Program-made: the position numbers and the translations under genes | In this document: in pieces, positions 11,860 to 24,600 of the stretch | Layout: every line of letters starts with the position of its first letter | Position numbering within the stretch: the stretch's first letter is position 1 | Assembly: GCA_025403435.1 (NCBI GenBank) | Contig: CM046354.1 | Span: 23,160,728-23,224,727 of the forward strand | Origin: Artocarpus heterophyllus | Lineage: Eukaryota; Streptophyta; Magnoliopsida; Rosales; Moraceae | DNA length: 64,000 bases | Reading direction: 5' to 3' | The notes under the pieces: model-generated | Seen by the model: the letters and a program-made list of their open reading frames with translations, nothing else | What the model was told of the DNA's origin: nothing | The model's database searches: none

Positions 11860-12207
11860 ATAATAAAAATTACACATTCAAAGATAGGTCCGAATAACAT
11901 AAGGGCTGCAAAAATAGAGTAAAACAAAAAGGCAATCATCCACCGAGAGTTATCACCATGACCAAACTACTTTAATATCAGTTTATCTACATCAAAAAGA
12001 CAATTTAAGAGCAACAATTAAGAGCTAAAATAAGGAGAATACTATTAATTGGGGGCCAATATTTTTTTGAATTAACCCGTTGTTTTGGAATCGGGTTATT
12101 TTCATTTATGCCACCATTGGAGACAATTTCTATTTTTGTTGTAAAATGTACAAACTTATTATGCTACAAGCCTAAAGGAATATTTTCATGTGTCAAGAAA
12201 TATTTTG

Positions 12208-12344
12208 TGTCTTACTAGGGTATCTTTCATGTCCTACTAAGATATTTTACATCCTGCTATAAAATGTTTTATGCCCTACAGGGATATCTTTCTTGTCTTG
12301 TATATCAGGATATTCTTTATATCCAGTTGAGATTTTTTTGTCCC
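12208..12344 (+). repeat. Degenerate 22-bp tandem repeats (unit 2)
   Basis: Duplicated copy of 6817-6954, diverged by several percent. Confidence 0.5.
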
Positions 12345-12505
12345 CTCTTTCTCCTTCTCTGCTCTCTTTCTCCTCTTTCTTTTTCTCTTTCCTCACTGAC
12401 ACATCCAAGTTGTTGGAGTGCAACATCGTCGTGGCGTTTGTGTTGCCCAACACTAATGCTCTTAATCTGATGAAGACAAATTATAGCCCTCTAGCGCTCA
12501 TGATT

Positions 12506-12821
12506 TGTTAGACATGATGCCCTAAGGAGTAAAATATTGTAATATATTTTTAGAAATATTTTATCAATAAAGAGTTTATTTATTATTCATATATCGAATA
12601 TTGACATCTTGACTTTATGATGGTATGCATACCGGTACGTTGGAGACATGACTCTTGATTACGTAGACTTGTTATTTATAGATATAGAATCCATAGCCCT
12701 TTTTGCAGAGTTAATGATATTCTCTTATATGCGCTATCCTATAATTGGAAGACTGAAGCGCTTAACTATTTAGATGCATAGGTGTAACTTAATGGTATAC
12801 TATCTTTGGATAGTAAGTTAT
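12506..12821 (+). repeat. C1 5' LTR, first part
   Basis: TGTTAGACATG start to the G1 insertion point. Compared with the 3' LTR it lacks roughly 400 bp after TATTCATAT. The flanking GTTAT (12817-12821) and ATTTT (32453-32457) are each one change from GTTTT, the sequence at this site in the other LTRs, so they are probably the decayed G1 target duplication. Confidence 0.85.
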
Positions 12822-15076
12822 TGTGACACCTGTTATTTTCCTAACAAGTATTAAGGTAATTAAATTAGTTTTTAGTGTGCTAATAAAAAAATTGTTTCAA
12901 TTAAAATCTATTTCACAATATTTATTTCTATCTATTTTTAAATTTTTCTAAAATTCTCCTATACTTCTTAGTATGTTTACTAAAAAGCCTTGAAACTTCT
13001 AATAAATTTCAAAAATGCCGTTTTGGAATTATGTAGGCTAAAGTCTCCCGAGGAGACAAATAACACTCATTCTCACTAACTATGTTCCCTCAATTATTTC
13101 GCTCAATCAATCTCCCTCTTCCTCACATCTCTTTTCTTTCCCTTGCCCTTCTTTCTTTTCTTCTTCTTCTTTTCTTCTTTTCCTCTCCCATGGTGAGAGA
13201 AGGCACAGGAAAATCAAAGGGAACCTCAAGCAATCTTTGCACAAAAGTCTTCATCTCTTTCTCACGTCTTCCATCCTATCTTCTTGTTGAAACAAAATAA
13301 TCCCAAGGCAGCCCGTATTCTTGTCCAAAAACTAGCCAAAACCATCACCTTCATGGCCAAGAAACCCCAAGAGTTCAAGCTTGATTTTTAATCCAAACTT
13401 TGGTGCTTTTCAAAGGATTTTCAAGGTAGGTTTTCTTTAATCTAAACTTGGTTTTTAGTTTGTGTTTTCTCCATGTTTAATGCATAATTTTCATGTTCAA
13501 AGTTTATACAAATTTCTAATGATGTTAACATGCATATTTGAGCATTTATGAACAAAAACTTGAGTCTTGAGTTAAAACCTACAACCAACCTTTATTTTGG
13601 TTTGAAAACAATGTTAGAAACATGCTAGGAATGTTTAGAACTAGTTTCCATAGCTCTATGGTTAATGTTTTAAAGTTTTGAGCTTGAAGAGCAAACTTAA
13701 GCATGTTTTCATCATTATTTGCAAGAAAGGCTAGAGATATGGTTCAATAATGATTTTGGTATAAAACTCATAAGAATATGTTTATTGTGATTATATAATG
13801 CATGCTGTATATTTGGGAGTGGTTTTGAGATTTTGAACAAGGATAATATGTTCTAGGTTAAAGAAAAACTTGACCTTCCATAAACTTTGTAATACCTCTA
13901 TGAGCAGTGGCTATTTCTTGAAATTTTGAGATCAAATGAAAATAAATTTTGTAAATGGGTTGGCATATTTAAAAAGTAGACATCCTAAGCTTTCGAATGA
14001 GCTATCATGAGCCTAAATCAGAGTTGTATTTTATTTTCTATGAATTTTTTAATTTTCTGATTGGAAACTAGTAAACCTGCCAGTGGGAGTATATCACCCG
14101 TTTACGTTAGTAAACCAGTCGTTAACCCATGTGTTGATTGTAGATAGTGAACCTGTCCTTTTTGTAAAAGTAAACTGCGAGTTTGTCATGGTATACCAAC
14201 TGCTAACCTGAACCAAGAACCCAACTTTGTTCACCTCCTAATTTCTTAGTGTCTTGCAACCTTTTCAATACTATCCTAAGTGATTTATGAATCTTATTAT
14301 GGACTAAAATATATTGATTACTTGTATACATTTTTATATTATGTTAAGACAAAAATTGTTTACTTTGGTATTCAAAAAGAAATTTGCATAAAAACTTTAA
14401 TGGCACACTAGTGAGATAGATTTACACATGATTTATTTATGAATGTGGTTGCATGTTATGCTTTAGTTTTAATTGTCCTTATGCATGCCTTAGGATCAAG
14501 GGAGTGTGGAGCTAACATTAATTGATTCTGAGATTTAAAGAGTGTTAATAAGCTTGGAAGGTAGGGACTCTATTACTCATCTTTTGTAAGGTTTTAGTAA
14601 ATTAAAATTTGGTTGCTTTATGTTGCAAGATGTGTATATGATATTTTGAATGTATATGATTATATTTATAACATGATGATGTGGAACTCGTCCTGTATTA
14701 TACAGCAAGGAACATAATGATTTGACACATATTGTAAATTGATAAGCATGGTTAGAAAAATCGACTCTATAAATAACGATTAAATATAGAAAAATGGTGG
14801 GACGTGAAGGGGGCGACGATTACGTCCTTGGGCACGAATACCCTACAAGGTAAAATAGTGGGGAGGTGATGATGCTCCCTTGGGTCAAAAGTCCTAAGAC
14901 ACACTGTACAAGAATCGACTTGGTGAGGACTCGAGGCTTGATGTCCCCTCACCGAAACACCCTTGGAATGTTTAGAGGATGATCAAGTACGCCCATTTGG
15001 GTTTTGTTGAGTTGAGTGATATGACATTCTATTGCACGGTGGATGTAGATGAGCATAATTGAATCCTGAATTAATA

Positions 15077-15109
<33 letters not shown>

Positions 15110-15659
15110 GTATGGAACTTGGTAAGAATGATGATAAGATATCCACTAGAATTGAAGATGATAAAATTGATGAATATTGATGAGAACTAACTAACCATGA
15201 AGGTTTTAATATGGTGAGGATAAAAACCTAAAGGTGAGTAATGGTTTTTCCTACTGAGCATGTTGTCGCTTATTCCCTTATATTTTTATCTTTTCAGGAC
15301 TCACTAAGTATGAGGTGGCTACAAGAAAAATAATTGAGGAAGCTATGTAGATATATTACGTTCGATCTACTTCAATTGTTAAGAATGTTCTTTATGATAA
15401 TGTAAGCATTGATTGTTATTGGCTATGACTGTATTAAAATGCGTTGAGGGTTGAAATGATGATGACGATAGTTTATATTATTAAATTTAAAGTGCTACAA
15501 TAAACTGTAGTTTAATTGTCATTTATAGTTTTATTTTTGATATGAGAGTTTTCATTTAAGACCCGGGCAACTTTATTTTTGAAGTTTTACCTTTACTGTT
15601 ATTTCTGATTTTTATTTTAATTCATTAAAAACTGTTAACCCTCATATCGGGGCGTTACA
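12822..15659 (+). repeat. G1 5' LTR
   Basis: TGTGACACC start, GGCGTTACA end, followed after 7 nt by the primer site. Candidate TATA (CTATAAATAA) near 14767. A TG/TA microsatellite lies near 15079-15110. Sampled 120-bp stretches differ from the 3' LTR by several percent, up to about 10 percent. Confidence 0.85.
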
Positions 15660-15666
15660 GAATTTT

Positions 15667-15679
15667 TGGTATTAGAGCC
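15667..15679 (+). promoter_or_regulatory. G1 primer-binding site
   Basis: TGGTATTAGAGCC, one mismatch from the TGGTATCAGAGCC complement of the 3' end of plant initiator tRNA-Met. It lies 7 nt after the 5' LTR. Confidence 0.8.
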
Positions 15680-17308
15680 TAGGTTCGGTTAACTTAGGGA
15701 GTGTAGCACCACTTTAAAAATTTGTTTCTGAGATGGTTTTGAAGTTGAATTTTCATTGTCATCATCAAAATGAACCTTCAGGTTGATTTATATAGTCTAG
15801 AAGGATGTAACATGGAAATGCCCTAGAATGAAAATATTAAAGGTTATGTGAGTGTGATAATTATATAGAAGGAAAGTATTAATAGTTATGAGGGAATGAT
15901 AATTATAAGGAATGGGTTTATAAGTAGAATGTTTATGAGACATTTGTATAATGCTAAGATCTATAAGCATATCTAATTCATATAGAATGATGAGAAATTT
16001 GTGTAGATACGAGGATTTAAGAGCCTTTTATCTCGTAAAAAATAATAAGAAATATAAGACTTTATTTGTTGATTTCAAAGTTTGGCATAGATGTGCCAAA
16101 TTCTTTGTAATTGATTCAGACCTAAGTAGTGATTATGTGTGGATTCGGTAGAGTATATAAGTATTAATAACTTTTCTTGAAAGTTCTATTTACTTAAGGA
16201 ATATGAGATAGGTTAGGAATCCCTGGTATTGAATCTTGAGTGAGATAAACGTTAGACTTCTAGTCCGTTGAGACTATGTAAAGGCAAGAATGCATGAATT
16301 TCAAGGTTGAAATATTTTGTTGCATACATTGTTCCTTAGGTAAATCAAAATACTTAAGGCACCTATAATAATTTTGGATAATTACGATGAAAGTTTTAAC
16401 TTCTAGATGTTTAGATGTAAATCTTTTGGTTACCTGAGGTTTTCTTATATGAGGAAATTAAATATTGTATAAGTAGAATTGTGGGGATTGTAGATGTTCA
16501 TAAGTAGTAACATCAAAGGTCTTTGTTCATTGATATGGTATATGTTGGAAGACATAACTTGTATTGATTCAAGGTTGGTCACCTTCTAAACCCTTGGTAG
16601 TAATGATTATGAGTCCATTGACAGATGTTGAGTATTAAGGATAACATATGAGTGTATGCATTGTTCAATAAGGTTTTAATTAAAACAAATTATTTGAGTT
16701 ACTAGAGGATTATGTTGTTATGAAATGATTTTAAATACCATTCAGGAAGATCCCTGATTGTCATTAAATTAGACTTGTTGTTTATAGTTAATTTTATCTT
16801 TAGTGGGCTTTGAATTGGGCTTAAGATCTATACTAGTTGGTTTTGAATTTCATGTTTGTTATTTAACTCGTTAAGGCCCGAAACAACCTGACCTATTTCA
16901 GCTTAGAACATTTAGGCCTAGTCCAAATCCTAAATCAATTTGCTTTATACTGTCACTCCCACGTGGCTTCTATATGTGTCATCTACAGTGGTTTAATCAT
17001 AGTTTACATATACGTCTACTGTGTATAGGAGCTTATTTCTCTGAGCTTACTCTCTCTCTCTTAATTTGTTATTCTCTCTCTAAATTATAAATCCTCTTCT
17101 TTCTCTCTAGAAATTCTTTTTTCTCTTTAAAAGAAGAAGGAATTCAAGGATTCTGCAACTTACTGACTAAATTTTTCCTTTCTATTTACTCTTTTTTTAT
17201 CTCATCATGGACCCAAAGTAGCAACATCTAAGAAAGTATTTCCTATCACTCTCCTAAAAGATTCTCAAAAAGAAATACAAGGCTAGGATCACTCGGTTGT
17301 GGATTCTT
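15680..17308 (+). other. G1 interior, no coding sequence recognised
   Basis: AT-rich leader-like sequence without long frames. The last part (about 16950-17200) has CACGTGG, CT-rich tracts and promoter-like or 5'-UTR-like composition, perhaps brought in with captured host sequence. Confidence 0.4.
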
Positions 17309-17638
17309 ATGTGTTTTGGCATCCTTTGTGATGTGAGAATGTTGATAGAGGGAAAGATCTGTTTGAGTGACTTCAATCAAGATGTCCATTTACTAGAAAC
17401 GGGTACTAGTCATAGTGCGATGAAAAGAAGAGCTCATGCTATCGCGGTCACTAGTAACAAATGTGGAAGACAAAATTGTAACGGTAAATGTACTTCACCT
17501 GGTTATATGTCTACGAATAGAGAGGATAAAATAAGGTTTCGCAGTGATGGACTTTCAAAGGAGAACTTGGATAGCATCCATCCGGCTCTTCATGGTCACC
17601 CTAGTGGATATGTTCAAGGAGCTATTTTTAAACTCTAG
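17309..17638 (+). CDS. Orphan open frame inside G1
   Basis: An ATG-initiated frame of 109 codons; the frame is open a little further upstream without an ATG. The predicted protein has a Cys cluster (CGRQNCNGKC) and is otherwise basic and hydrophilic. I do not recognise it as gag, integrase or a known host family. It may be a second captured host fragment or a chance frame. It lies about 740 bp upstream of the LOG-like copy, on the same strand. Confidence 0.2.
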   Translation: MCFGILCDVRMLIEGKICLSDFNQDVHLLETGTSHSAMKRRAHAIAVTSNKCGRQNCNGKCTSPGYMSTNREDKIRFRSDGLSKENLDSIHPALHGHPSGYVQGAIFKL

Positions 17639-18376
17639 CCTAAATTCCATGCAAAAAGACAATGCCTCAGGAATATGGTATTTTTAGATCCTGTTTGCCA
17701 AGCCATAAGAAAACTAGATGGGGAATAAGTCATCGCTCTATAAAGGTGGTTTAGCCTTTGCTTATTTGAAGCAGTTTTAGTTGATGTTCAATAGTTTGTG
17801 TTTTTCTTTTACTCAAAATATTTACCTTTGTGTTTGAAATAATTGTGATTATTAGATTGACACAGTAAGTGTTAGTATCTCATTTAATTTATGGCTATCT
17901 TAAATATATATATATATATAATAAAATATATTATCTTCTCAAAAATGTCACATATGGTACAGTAACATGTTTGAATTTTGAAAACTTATCCAGATATTTC
18001 AAGATTTGTGTCTCAAATTTGAAAAGTTCTACAATATTTGTCGTTTATATTGAATTTCTTGATTCGATGCATATTTGTCAAAAGGTCTGTAGTTGTGTTA
18101 AGAGGGTCTTCTATCAAACCATTCTCTATTGTCAAAGGTTATATAATTAGAATCTAATCTTTTTCAAAAAGTAAATTAGATTTTCTGTAAACTATCAATC
18201 ACCTTATCTTACTTTCTTACCCGCACAAGATTTTGTTTAAATCTTTGGATTACCTTTTCATTTCCTACTCGTTTGTCTCTTTAGTTCTTTTTGCGTATTC
18301 CTCATCCTTAAAATCTCATGTAGAACCCGAAGTTTAAGTGGAGCAGACATAAAGTAATCACTTATATAAACCAAAT

Positions 18377-18974
18377 ATGTCTACCTCCTATTCCACCAAA
18401 AAAATAAAGAATGTCTATGTCTTTTGTGGTTCCAGCCTTGGAAAAGATAAAGCCTATGTAGAAGCTACAAAACACTTAGGGCAAGTCCTAGCACGCAGGA
18501 AGATTAACATAATCTATGAGGGTGGTAGTATGAAAATGATGGAAAATATGATGCTAGCATCTAGGTCTAGTGACGCCACAGCTGTAAGGATTTGGCCTCA
18601 TATTCTAGCTAAAGGAAACCTTTATAACGAGACCATAGGTAAGGAAAAAGGGGTCAGGTGCATCCCTAGAAATCTTAAAGCCATAATCGATAATTCTGAT
18701 GCTTTTATAGCATTACTCGGTGGTCTAAATACCTTGAGGAAATATTTGTAGTTGCATGTAAGCAATTATTGGGTTTTCATTCCAAACCCTTAGGACTATT
18801 GAAAGTAAATGGTTTTTATGATGGTCTTTTGAAATTTTTAGAGTATGCTGTGGAAGAAAACATCATTGCAAAATCGGGAGACAAATCTTTGTTACTGCTT
18901 CAACAGCTGAGGAATTGCTAGATAAGATGCAAATCATACATTTAGAATTCGACACTGCAACATCCAAAGCTTGA
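18377..18974 (+). pseudogene. Captured LOG-like gene (cytokinin phosphoribohydrolase), broken
   Basis: The 124-codon frame from ATG 18377 matches the N-terminal two thirds of plant LOG proteins, the lysine-decarboxylase-like fold that releases active cytokinin from nucleotide precursors. Visible are VFCGSS at residues 15-20, an IIYEGGS segment in place of VYGGGS, and DAFIAL near 110. The PGGxGTxEE catalytic motif is degraded to LGGLNTLRKY, and TAG follows at 18749-18751. After a frameshift, homology resumes (ACKQLLGF, then GFYDGLLKF). After another shift it reads VTASTAEELLDKM and ends at TGA 18972-18974. No introns interrupt it although plant LOG genes normally have several, so it looks like a copy of a spliced mRNA. 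It sits between the primer site and PPT of G1. It is not functional. Confidence 0.65.
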
Positions 18975-19637
18975 ATGGGAAAGGGAAAGCTGGGAGTGGC
19001 CGATTGATTTAAACCTCCATCTATAATCTTTTGGTTGCACCCATGACATGCATGTTTGTATTTCATGTGTCACAAATAACCGTTTCCCTATACTGTTGTT
19101 AAAACTTTTAGATTTATCGACTCTAAAGGCCAGGATGGCTGGTTATACAGAGTACTTGATACTCTCAAAATGCATCCTACTTAAGGTATGATCTTCTGTT
19201 TATCAATGTTTTTGTATTCTCTAAGCATGCATGATATGAATACCTCGTATATAGAATGTCTTGTACTCTCGAAACGTATCCGTATCATGTTTGTAATGTG
19301 TAATATTCTGTTAATATTATGTGGAAGTACCAAAGTTAGTTGTAGGGGTATTCCATAGGAAATATGAGTATATTATTTAGGTTGAATGTTGTGTCATGAG
19401 GATAGCTGTTTAATGAAGAATTTGTTGGGTTTGTCTGCAACTATGAGATTCTGTCTAATATCTCTATGAAAAAGTTTAATGTATGGTTTTGAATAGAAGT
19501 GTTTGTGTTATATATTTCATGATTATGTTTTAGTTTATTAGTTAAACTATGAAATCAACTATCCTTACTCAGAAAGGAAAAGGAACCCAAAAATAAAGTA
19601 TGCAGAATTTATAAAACAATCTTTTTAGTGTAATTGT
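18975..19637 (+). other. G1 interior up to the C3 insertion
   Basis: AT-rich, no coding frame recognised; possibly 3' sequence of the captured gene plus element DNA. It ends with the C3 target duplication ATTGT (19633-19637). Confidence 0.4.
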
Positions 19638-20030
19638 TGTTGGAAACAAAGTGCGCAGCGGAATTTTTTTTTTAAAATTTCATCAGAGTATTTTCCAAAA
19701 TACAAGTATGACATGTTATACGTATAAATTAAACAGATCTTACTAACCTCAGTATGCCGAAGAACCTCCGCGACCTGTGTAGAGAAGTAACGTTCCAGAA
19801 GAGCCTCAACCAACTGGTCTTCTTTGCTATTCTCTATCCACAACCGGAGTGAGTGTGGGCTCACACGTACAGCTCTTCCACCGGTGACTCTCCTTCCAAC
19901 CAATAGAGAGAACCCAAAGCTAGTGTTCGTGATTTGTGAACAAAAGCTCTCAGGGAGTTTTCAGATGCTCACTAGAAGAGTATCACTCTTAATCTCTCAA
20001 ATTGATCTGAGTAAATCATTAGACTCACTC

Positions 20031-20040
20031 CCTTTTTATA
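20031..20040 (-). promoter_or_regulatory. TATA box of the C3 3' LTR
   Basis: Reads TATAAAAAGG on the minus strand, with CCAATAGG immediately upstream (20041-20048). This is promoter architecture typical of an LTR U3 end. Confidence 0.65.
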
Positions 20041-20158
20041 CCTATTGGTCCTTGGGGTCAGTCCATATCAGATTAGGTCTCAAAAATCGAAATAGAATCA
20101 AGTTCGGATCAATATCTGATAAGATACGCGTGAAAAACGCGTAATCTTAGCTGTCGCG

Positions 20159-20236
20159 GTCGGCATGCCGAACTGTGAGATAGGCAGGCCGAACTGGCCA
20201 GTTCGGCAGGCCGAACACGTCATCCGGCATGCCGAA
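20159..20236. repeat. Phased palindrome array in the C3 3' LTR
   Basis: Four near-palindromes of the form TCGGCA(G/T)GCCGA have centres near 20166, 20187, 20209 and 20230, spaced about 21 bp. A perfect 20-bp palindrome, GCCGAACTGGCCAGTTCGGC, spans 20188-20207 between units. The array lies 120-200 bp upstream of the LTR TATA box, where enhancer or factor-binding sites would be expected. Confidence 0.8.
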
Positions 20237-21674
20237 CTGCCGAGAAAAAATCTCCGCGAATCTTTTATTTTCCACCCGAGATTCTAAAGGATAAAGTCTC
20301 AGTTTTGATTCAAATAGCCCAATAGAAAAGATATCTGATCAAAACAAACTTTATCAAGATAATCTCTAAGAAAATAAATCAATTCACAATAATTCTACAA
20401 GTTTATCTTGTTCTAATTGTCCAAAATTAAAACAACCGATAAACAGACAAGAATTATCCGAACGCCATAATTCAACAAGTTCATCTTGAACTAATTTCTT
20501 ACATAATTAATTCAACCGATAAACAGACATGAATTATTTGATTCTTATAAATTTTAAACCAATCTGATAAATCCGACATAAGTCACCAATTATTGGAAAA
20601 GCACGCCGTGTCGTTACAGGATTTTGTGAGCTAGCAAAGGGGACCAAAATGGACCTATAAAGTTCAAGCTCATGATAATTATGAAACCCAATATCCCAGA
20701 TATACATTTCACAATTATCAACTCCAACGCTACTCCACTAAAAGCTTGGAGCTGCACTCTCGAACTTTATAGAATTACGAAGCTCGTGTAGCTAAGTCTC
20801 CATGACATATCATAGTGTATCGCATCCCCATATGATCATCCATAATCGGCTTAAGGACAAGTTCTGTCTTACCTTCCCGATTATTTTTATCTTACGTTCC
20901 ATTGTCTCACCATTAGAAAACTTACCATCCAAAGATAGTATACCATTCGGTTACACCTATGTATCCAAATGGTTGAGCGCTCCAGTTTTCCAATTACAGG
21001 ACAACGCATATAAGAGGATATCATTACTCCTAAAGAGGAGCTATGGATTCCATATCTATGAATAACAAGTCTACGCTATCAAGAGTCATGCCTCCAACGT
21101 ACCGGCATGCATGCCACTATAGAGATGTGGGAGTCACCCATTGGTACATCAAAAGACACAAGTCGAGACAACGGGCCCATTATTCATCTCAGGATTAAGA
21201 TACAATACAAAAGACTGTCTAAAGTGAATCGATTTGCCAAGACAGAATTATTAATCCAAATCAATTCACTTTATGTCCCGATCCAACACATCGTCACCTA
21301 TGACAACGCGCCAATGTTTCTATTCACGGAGTCCAACTCCGATGGCCAAGACAAACCATCTCCCTAAAGGGATATAGACACCATAACAATCTTTACATGA
21401 ATAAAGCGCCCAACTTTATTCCCTCGATTGCGGATCATATATTTTAGACCATCACCTTAAGAGCCGTGTCTACCGCATAATCATCCCATCATATGCCCAA
21501 CTCTTAAGATTTAGACTGACAGTCTCAGACTACTGTTTGCTTATCATACATTCAACAAATATGAACGTAAAGAGGACAATATTTGGTATATATAAATGAA
21601 TAAATTCTTTATTGATAAAAAATGTCTCCAAAAACGTATTACATTTTTACTCCTTAGAGCATACATGTCTAACA

Positions 21675-21685
21675 ATCTCCCACTT
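21675..21685 (-). promoter_or_regulatory. C3 polypurine tract
   Basis: AAGTGGGAGAT on the minus strand directly abuts the 3' LTR and is 3 nt past the pol stop codon. This is the plus-strand priming site. Confidence 0.85.
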
Positions 21686-21688
21686 GCA

Positions 21689-24600
21689 CTAAGTGAGTAA
21701 ATACTGCAAATTTCGCATCCCCATAGCTTCCACATGCCTTTCGAAGACTCTCCCAGAAAGTGTCTTCGTAAATGGATCAGCTAAATTGTCCTCTGACGCG
21801 ATCTTGCACACCGTGACATGCCCGCTCTCAACGAAGTCCTTTATCACATGATACTTCCGATCAATATGCTTACTCTTCTTGTGAAATCTTGGTTCCTTAG
21901 CATTAGCTACCGCCGCACTGTTATCACAGTACAGTGATACCGCTTTATCCATACCAGGAACTACCTCAAGATCCCCAAGGAACTTGCGGAGCCACACTGC
22001 TTCTTTCGAAGCATCACTAGCCGCCACATACTCGGCCTCCATCGTTGAATCCGAAGTGCAATCTTGCTTCGCACTTCTCCAACTGATGGCACCGCCACCC
22101 AGAGTAAACACAAACCCTGAAGTCGATTTCCTAGAATCCAGGCAGGATTGAAAATCCGAATCAGTGTATCCTAGAGGAGTTAAATCCTCACCCAAATACA
22201 CAAGCATATACCCTCGAGTCCTTCTCAGGTACTTGAAAATATGCTTTACCGCAACCCAATGGTTCGGTCCTGGATCCGCCTGAAATCGACTCACAATCCC
22301 GACCGCATAGCTAATATCCGGTCGAGTGCAAAGCATGGCATACATGAGACTACCCACTGCCGAAGCATAAGGCACCTTCTTCATGTATTCTCTTTCTTCA
22401 TAAGACTTTGGAGAGTCTTTCTTAGAAAGAGTAATTCCAGACCTAGATGGTTGCCCACCTTTCTTGGAATCCTGCATTGCAAACCTCCTGAGAATTTTAT
22501 CTATGTAGCCGGCCTGTGACAAAGCTATCATTTTGTTCTTCCTATCCCGCAAGATCTGGATACCGAGAACAAAATTAGCCTCACCCAAGTCCTTCATGTC
22601 AAACTGCTTGGTCAACCATAATTTGACCGATGACAACGCCCCAACGTCATTGCCAATTAGCAGAATGTCATCTACATAGAGTAGTAGAAAAACCACCTTC
22701 CCATTCTTAATGTGTTTGTAAACACATGGTTCATCCACATTTTGTGAGAACCCATAAGTCTTGATCACTTGATCAAATCTTATGTTCCAAGAACGAGAAG
22801 CCTGCTTAAGTCCATAAATAGACTTTAGCAACTTACAAACCTTACCCTCTTGACCCGCGACCTTGAACCCGTCTGGTTGTTCCATATAAATGGACTCATC
22901 AAGATAGCCATTTAGAAAAGCCGTCTTGACATCCATCTGCCAAATCTCGTAGTCGAGAGCGGCAGCTATGGACAAGAGAATCCGGATGGACTTAAGCATG
23001 GCTACAGGCGAAAAGGTTTCCTCATAATCGATTCCTTCCTTTTGCGTATAACCCTTAGCTACCAGTCTAGCCTTAAAGGTTTCGACCTTTCCATCCACTC
23101 CTCTTTTCCTCTTGTAGATCCACTTACACCCTATGGGTTTTACCCCTTCGGGAAGATCCACAAGCTCCCAGACCCGATTAGTCTCCATAGACTTCATCTC
23201 AATGTTCATGGCCTCTGTCCAGAGTCTTGAATCAACATCCTCCATAGCTTCTGCGTAAGTATAAGGATCCCTGTCATGTTCATCCGGTTCAGCCAAAAAG
23301 ACCTCCCCATTGAACATATACCTCTCAGGTTGACGCCCGATCCTCCCACTACGCCGAAGCCCCTGTGGTTGTTGTTCAGGTTTGTTTGGTTTTTCTACAC
23401 CGATCGGAATGGTTTCGTTCGGAACCTCCGGAGTAAACGGATTACCCCTCAACTCCTCAAGCACCACTTTGCTTTGAGGTTTAAAGTCGTTCATGTAACT
23501 CTCCTCAAGGAAAGTTGCATTAGTTGAAACCACGACTTTATTTTCCTTTGGGTTATAAAAATAACCCCCTTTAGTCCCTTTTGGATATCCTACAAACACG
23601 CAAACTTCTGAACGTGCTTCCAACTTATTCGGATCCTTAAACAGGACATGAGCTGGACATCCCCATATGCGAATATGGTTTAAGGATGTCTTCCGTCTTG
23701 TCCACAACTCGTGAGGAGTTTTAGGGACCGATTTTGAAGGCACATTGTTCAAAAGATAACATGCGGTTTGTAGTGCATATCCCCAAAAGGATAAAGGCAA
23801 TGATGAATAACTCATCATGGACCGAATCATGTCCAACAAAGTCCTATTCCTTCTCTCCGCTACGCCATTCTGCTGCGGAGTGCCCGGCGCAGTCAAATGG
23901 GATAAAATCCCATTCTCTAACAAGTGTCCCAAGAACTCATCAGAAAGGTATTCCCCACCTCGATCAGATCGAAGTGCCTTTATGGGTCTACCCAATTGCT
24001 TTTCCACTTCAGCCCGAAACTCCCTGAACTTATCATAAGTTTCGCTTTTGTGGTGCATTAGGTACACATACCCATATCTTGAGTAATCGTCAATAAAAGT
24101 AACGAAGTACTCATACCCTCCTCGTGCCCGGATGTTCATCGGTCCGCAAACATCACTATGCACAAGTTCTAGAACCCCTTCGGCCCTATTGCCCTTAGAC
24201 CCGTATGGTCTTTTGGTCATTTTACCCTCCAAACAAGACTCACATTGAGGTATAGATTCCACCTTTAAGTGACTTAAAGGTCCATCCCTTACCAACCTTT
24301 GAATCCTATTCAGGTTAATATGGCCAAGGCGCAAATGCCAAAGATAAGTCTTATTAGAGTGAGAAGTTTTAAGTCTTTTTGAGTCATTATCATTTATCTC
24401 AGCATTAAGCAATAAGTCCATCTTAGGTTTGATAAAATATAGATTATTTTGCATCCATCCAGAACAGATAAAAGATTTGTTTTTACGAATCACCACTTTT
24501 TCATTAAAAGATACCACGTAGGAGTCTTTAAATAAAGAAGATACAGAAATTAAATTCCTTTTAAATTTAGGAACATAAAAACAATCTCGCAAAATTAAAT

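Larger units (their letters stand above)
10243..15659 (+). repeat. Tandem duplication, unit 2
   Basis: Second copy of the 4863-10245 unit, in the same order: host DNA, C1 LTR fragment (12506-12821), gypsy LTR (12822-15659). Here the LTR is followed by the primer-binding site and interior of G1, so this unit is joined to the full element. No protein-coding gene is seen in it. Confidence 0.85.
19638..21674 (-). repeat. C3 3' LTR
   Basis: Minus-strand TGTTAGACATGTATG to TTTCCAACA. It contains the palindrome array (20159-20236) and TATA box (20031-20040), so transcription would start near 20005 and leave an R-U5 region of about 0.37 kb. Confidence 0.95.
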
